Translations under genes and position numbers: made by a program
The notes under the pieces: model-generated
What the model was told of the DNA's origin: nothing
Database searches by the model: none
The model's input: the letters and a program-made list of their open reading frames with translations, nothing else
Assembly: GCA_965200355.1 (NCBI GenBank)
Contig: OZ241351.1
Location: forward strand, 992,001-1,056,000
DNA: 64,000 nt
Source: Bin18 sp965200355
GTDB taxonomy: Bacteria; Desulfobacterota; Binatia; Bin18
Direction of reading: 5' to 3'
Shown: positions 60,519-64,000 of the stretch, piece by piece
Position numbering within the stretch: position 1 is the stretch's first letter
Layout of the letters: each line of letters starts with the position of its first letter

Positions 60519-61778
60519 ATGGAAAACGCGTCTTTTGTTGACCACGAAAAATTTTTTGACTGCGTGCACTGCGGGCTGTGCCTGGCCTCGTGCCCGACGT
60601 ATGTCGAATTAGGCACGGAGATGGACTCCCCCCGGGGCCGCATTGTAATGCTGCGGGCACTGCAAGAGGGACAGACGCCGCTCAACGACGAGGTCGTGCA
60701 CCATCTTGACCTGTGCCTGGGGTGTCGGGCGTGTGAAACCGCCTGTCCATCTGGGGTGCAATATGGAGCGCTCATCGAAGGCGCTCGGCCCTTTATTGAG
60801 CAACACTACCGCCGGCCGGTGCTGGAACGCGGCAAGCGCTGGCTCATGAATAAGACCTTCCCCAATCCATTCGGCGCCCGGCTCTTGGCCCTCTTTCTCA
60901 AAGTCGGGGCCGCGCTTGGCCTGGCTCGTTTCGCGCGCGTTGAAGCCCTACCTGCCAGCCTGCGCTATTGGTTGGGGCTCTTGCCAGACCGGGCAAGCGT
61001 GTCTTCCCAGCCCCTCTTGGAGCACTATCCCGCCATTGGCGAAAAACGTCACACCGTTGCCGTCCTGTCGGGCTGCGTCATGTCGGCGGTCTTCGGGGCG
61101 ACCAACCAGTCCACGGTGAAAGTCCTCCGCCATAACGGCTGTGAAGTCCTCGTTCCCAAGACCCAATCCTGTTGTGGGGCGCTCCTCTTGCATAACGGAG
61201 AGAAGCCGGCGGCCCTGGCGCTGGCGAAGCGGAATATCGACGTCTTCGACCAACTCGACCTGGATGCCCTTATCATCAACGCGGCCGGCTGTGGAGCTAT
61301 GATGAAGGAATACGGCGAGCTGTTCAAAAACGATCCTGCCTACCGGGAAAAAGCGGCTCGCCTCACGAAAAAAACGCAGGATGTGGCCGAGTTTGTGGGC
61401 AGCCTGGAACTCAGGCCCCCCACTCGAGAAGTCCGGGTCAAGGCGACCTACCACGACGCCTGCCACTTGGCGCACGGACAAGGGGTGCGCGAGCAACCCC
61501 GGGCGTTGCTGCGCGCCATCCCTGGGCTGACTCTGACCAATTTGCCCGAGTCAGACTGGTGCTGTGGCAGCGCCGGCACGTATAATCTGACCCAGCCTCA
61601 GATGGCGGCCCGGCTGCTGGAGCGGAAAGTCGGCAATATCCAGGCAACCCAAGCCGATGTTGTCGTGACCGGCAATCCCGGCTGCCTGATGCAGATCCAG
61701 GCCGGTTTGCAGCAGCAGGGACTCCCGGTTACCGCGGTCCATACCATTGACCTGCTGGCCCAGGCCTATGACGACTGA
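60519..61778 (+). CDS. glcF: glycolate oxidase iron-sulfur subunit GlcF
   Basis: Electron-transfer subunit. The 419-residue protein has two 4Fe-4S motifs, C15-x2-C18-x2-C21-x3-C25 (FDCVHCGLCLASCPTY) and C66-x2-C69-x2-C72-x3-C76. Two CCG domains follow, with the first CCG in QSCCGALLLHNG and the second in WCCGSAGTYNLTQP, the sites of the heterodisulfide-type centre. It begins 35 bp after glcE and completes the operon. Confidence 0.94.
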   Translation: MENASFVDHEKFFDCVHCGLCLASCPTYVELGTEMDSPRGRIVMLRALQEGQTPLNDEVVHHLDLCLGCRACETACPSGVQYGALIEGARPFIEQHYRRPVLERGKRWLMNKTFPNPFGARLLALFLKVGAALGLARFARVEALPASLRYWLGLLPDRASVSSQPLLEHYPAIGEKRHTVAVLSGCVMSAVFGATNQSTVKVLRHNGCEVLVPKTQSCCGALLLHNGEKPAALALAKRNIDVFDQLDLDALIINAAGCGAMMKEYGELFKNDPAYREKAARLTKKTQDVAEFVGSLELRPPTREVRVKATYHDACHLAHGQGVREQPRALLRAIPGLTLTNLPESDWCCGSAGTYNLTQPQMAARLLERKVGNIQATQADVVVTGNPGCLMQIQAGLQQQGLPVTAVHTIDLLAQAYDD

Positions 61779-61813
61779 GCCCCTGAACCAAGACCACCCG
61801 AGAGGAGCGTGCT

Positions 61814-62797
61814 ATGAAGCTTGCGCTGTATCTGCCGAATCTCCGTGACAAGATCACGGTGAGCGAAATCGTAGACCTGACCCGTGAAGCGGAGGCGCTT
61901 GCCTTCGACTCGGTGTGGTCGCTGGACCGCATTGTCGTGCCCGAAGCCTCGGACCGCCAGGAACTCGAAAAGTCGTTTGGCTTCATGTCGGAATTTCCGA
62001 AGGCGCTGCCTGTCAGCGCCCGGGCGGAGTTCCTTCATGGTTTACCGCTCATTCCGTATCTGGCAGCCCTGACGCAGCGCGTGCGGCTGGGGGTCAGCAT
62101 TATTGTCACGCCCTATCGCGCCCCTGGCGTGCTGGCCGCAGAAATCGCGACCTGGGATCACCTTTCGGGGGGGCGGATCAACGTGGGCGTGGGCTCAGGC
62201 TGGATGCCGGAAGAATTCGCCGCGGCCAGCGCGGCCCATATTTACAAGAAACGCAATACGCATGTGAGAGAAACGATTGAGGTCATGCAAGGAGTCTGGA
62301 CCAACGAGTTGTTTGAGTACCACGGGGAGTTCGTCGATTTTCCAAAATGCGGCTTTGGCGTCAAGCCGGTTCAGAAGCCGCGCCCCCCCATGTTTTTTGG
62401 CGGCTTAGGAAACCCCAGGATCGCCGCAAGGCGGGTCACGCAGTATGGACTCGAAGGCTGGATCGGCATTATGGATACGCCAGAAGCGATTGCGACCTGG
62501 CGCGCGGCCATCAAGGACGAGTTGGTGCAGGCGGAGAGCCGGCAGACTATCGCCGACCTCGAAATTTCGAGTATGCTGCCGTTTGAGATTACCCGCGAGA
62601 AAACTGATCAGACGCCCCGCGGCAAGCTCACGCCCACCTTGGTCGGCACCGCTGACCAGATCACGGATAATCTCAAACGGTATCGGGATGCGGGACTGAC
62701 GATGCCCCTGCTGTGGCCGCCGTTCAGTGGCACCCCAACGGCGAAGACTATCGGGGACCTGCGCCGCCTCGTGCACGACATTCTCCCGCAGCTCTAA
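61814..62797 (+). CDS. LLM-class (luciferase-like) flavin-dependent oxidoreductase
   Basis: A 327-residue TIM-barrel protein of the bacterial luciferase-like superfamily. LTREAEALAFDSVWSLDRIVVPE carries the early cofactor motif, followed by RVRLGVSIIVTPYRAPGVLA, RINVGVGSGWMPEEFAA and FFGGLGNPRIAARRV. These signatures are common in the F420-dependent TIGR03619-type LLM enzymes, though FMN use cannot be excluded. It starts 35 bp after glcF with GAGAGGAG upstream. Its stop overlaps the stop of the next gene by 4 bp. Confidence 0.85.
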   Translation: MKLALYLPNLRDKITVSEIVDLTREAEALAFDSVWSLDRIVVPEASDRQELEKSFGFMSEFPKALPVSARAEFLHGLPLIPYLAALTQRVRLGVSIIVTPYRAPGVLAAEIATWDHLSGGRINVGVGSGWMPEEFAAASAAHIYKKRNTHVRETIEVMQGVWTNELFEYHGEFVDFPKCGFGVKPVQKPRPPMFFGGLGNPRIAARRVTQYGLEGWIGIMDTPEAIATWRAAIKDELVQAESRQTIADLEISSMLPFEITREKTDQTPRGKLTPTLVGTADQITDNLKRYRDAGLTMPLLWPPFSGTPTAKTIGDLRRLVHDILPQL

Positions 62798-63960
62798 GCG
62801 CCGCCTCCGGCCAGAATGTTCTTTTCGTCAAAGTCGTACAGGCGGAGGCAGTTCTCCCACATGATTTTCCGCTTGGAGTCCCGTCCGACTCCGGGCAGTT
62901 CCAGAAACTCCTTAATCCCATTGGGAAAAGGGCCGTCGGCATGGGGATAATCGACGGACATCACGATATTGTCGTCGCCGACTTTATCAACCGTGACCGC
63001 CAGCAATTCCTCATCGACATCGGTCCCAATAAAGCACTGCCGCTGAAAATACTCGCTCGGCTTGGCCGAGAGTTTGACGGCCTCGCCGCCGCCGTACTTT
63101 TTCCACTGATCGTCAAGCCGGTCCAGCCACCACGGCAGCCAGCCACAATTGCCCTCCAGAAAACCGACCCGCAGGTCAGGAAAACGCTCAAGCACCCCGC
63201 CCACGGTCATGGCCCCCATAGCCAGCATGAGTTCCAGGGGAAAGGCGGACGAGTGATTCAGGGTGCGGAAATTCGGATGGTCCCGATAGCGATTGCTGGC
63301 ATAATCCTGAGACGCCCCGCCGCTCGTGCCGTGAAAAGCGAGCGGGACATTCAACCGGGTAATTTCTTTCCACAGCACAGCGCACTCGGGCGCATTGAAA
63401 TAGCGTCCGTTGCAGGGCATAGGGAGCAGCACGACCGCCACGTGGCCCTGCTCTTCGACGGCCCGGCGGGCCTCTGCCGCGGCCAGCTCAGGGTCGTGCA
63501 ATGACACAATAGCGGCCGCTTTGAGACGCCGCGGGTCGGTCTGACAGTAAGCGGCCAGCCAATCGTTAAACGCCGCGCAATAGGCCGTGGCGTAGGCCGG
63601 CTCTAAATCATCAATGGAAACAACCATATGGGCAAACGTGCGGTAGACGATCCCCACGTCAATGCCCTCGGCGTCCATGGCCTCAAGCGTAGAGGCGGGC
63701 TCATACTTGCGCTCGCGGACTGACTTGTAGATGTGCTCGGTGGGTTTATCGAGATATTCCTGGGCTTTGACCACCTCAGCCGACTGTGCCCACGGAGGAA
63801 TCATCTGTCCCTGGACATCCCAGTGCGGGAAATTGGTCGGACTCAAGCCCAGGTAGCGCGGTTTCTTATCGCGGTAGCGCTCGTCAAGATATGTCTCATA
63901 CACCTCGCCGTTCTCAATAACGTGCAGGTCGCTGTCCATCACATGAAAGCCGTCTCGCAT
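62794..63960 (-). CDS. amidohydrolase family protein (COG2159 type)
   Basis: Metal-dependent TIM-barrel hydrolase or decarboxylase of 388 residues. It starts MRDGFHVMDSDLHVIENGEVYETYLDERY; the DSDLHV stretch is the N-terminal metal-ligand region of the family. FHGTSGG and LEGNCGWLPWWLDRLDDQW follow, and NIVMSVDYPHADGPFPNG carries a catalytic or ligand aspartate near the end. Homologs occur in aromatic and secondary-metabolite degradation. Its end overlaps the convergent LLM gene by 4 bp. The substrate is unknown. Confidence 0.87.
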   Translation of the reverse strand: MRDGFHVMDSDLHVIENGEVYETYLDERYRDKKPRYLGLSPTNFPHWDVQGQMIPPWAQSAEVVKAQEYLDKPTEHIYKSVRERKYEPASTLEAMDAEGIDVGIVYRTFAHMVVSIDDLEPAYATAYCAAFNDWLAAYCQTDPRRLKAAAIVSLHDPELAAAEARRAVEEQGHVAVVLLPMPCNGRYFNAPECAVLWKEITRLNVPLAFHGTSGGASQDYASNRYRDHPNFRTLNHSSAFPLELMLAMGAMTVGGVLERFPDLRVGFLEGNCGWLPWWLDRLDDQWKKYGGGEAVKLSAKPSEYFQRQCFIGTDVDEELLAVTVDKVGDDNIVMSVDYPHADGPFPNGIKEFLELPGVGRDSKRKIMWENCLRLYDFDEKNILAGGGA

Positions 63961-64000
63961 AGCCCTTCGCCCTCCTGGGTCCCTCTCGGTTCACCGTACG

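Overview
The window looks like the replication-origin region of a chromosome from an uncultivated, free-living Gram-negative bacterium, moderately GC-rich by eye. Outer-membrane traits (PilQ secretin, periplasmic gamma-glutamyltransferase), the order rpmH-rnpA-yidD-yidC-jag-mnmE-mnmG-rsmG-parA-parB-atpF'FHAGDC, a split ATP synthase operon and a selenoprotein suggest a deltaproteobacterium-like lineage (Desulfobacterota, Binatota, Tectomicrobia or relatives). This placement is inferred from gene content and order, not from a phylogeny.

Layout. 1-1.1 kb: accessory edge with a truncated PD-(D/E)XK nuclease-like gene and a frameshifted orphan antitoxin. 1.1-5.1 kb (minus): priA-def-fmt. 5.1-12.4 kb (plus): type IV pilus assembly pilMNOPQ followed by aroK-aroB. 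12.5-15.6 kb: an RlmD-like rRNA methyltransferase, pgeF, gpsA. 15.7-23.1 kb: rpmH nested inside rnpA, then yidD, yidC, jag, mnmE, mnmG, rsmG. 23.0-25.3 kb: parS-like repeats, a small LAGLIDADG-like gene, parA, parB. 25.4-31.4 kb: ATP synthase b', b, delta, alpha, gamma, beta, epsilon. 31.5-43.1 kb: mixed metabolic and repair genes (aroC, an ABC ATPase, an amidohydrolase, nth, a methyltransferase, an acyl-CoA dehydrogenase, ggt, ssb, a MaoC protein, radC). 43.1-51.4 kb (minus): dnaA, oriC, dnaN, gyrB, gyrA and a selenocysteine peroxiredoxin. 52-55 kb (plus): hemL and the membrane ATP synthase genes atpZ, atpI, atpB, atpE. 55-64 kb: an Nramp-like transporter gene with two in-frame TAG codons, asd, glcDEF, a luciferase-like oxidoreductase and an amidohydrolase.

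How it fits together. Replication initiation (DnaA, six tandem DnaA boxes, an AT-rich unwinding stretch), the sliding clamp, gyrase, segregation (ParAB with parS-like sites), membrane-protein insertion and tRNA modification all lie within about 35 kb. The F0 genes (atpZIBE) and the F1/stalk genes (atpF'FHAGDC) are on opposite sides of the origin.

The most notable observations are: (1) a peroxiredoxin whose peroxidatic position is an in-frame TGA followed at once by a SECIS-like hairpin, so a probable selenoprotein; (2) rpmH (L34) lying wholly inside an N-terminally extended rnpA reading frame with start codons 10 nt apart, an arrangement known from Thermus; (3) a duplicated 33-bp parS-like element, one copy overlapping the rsmG stop and the other holding the start codon of a small LAGLIDADG-like gene; (4) a transporter frame intact except for two TAG codons; (5) an ETF-beta methyltransferase-like gene overlapping an acyl-CoA dehydrogenase gene.
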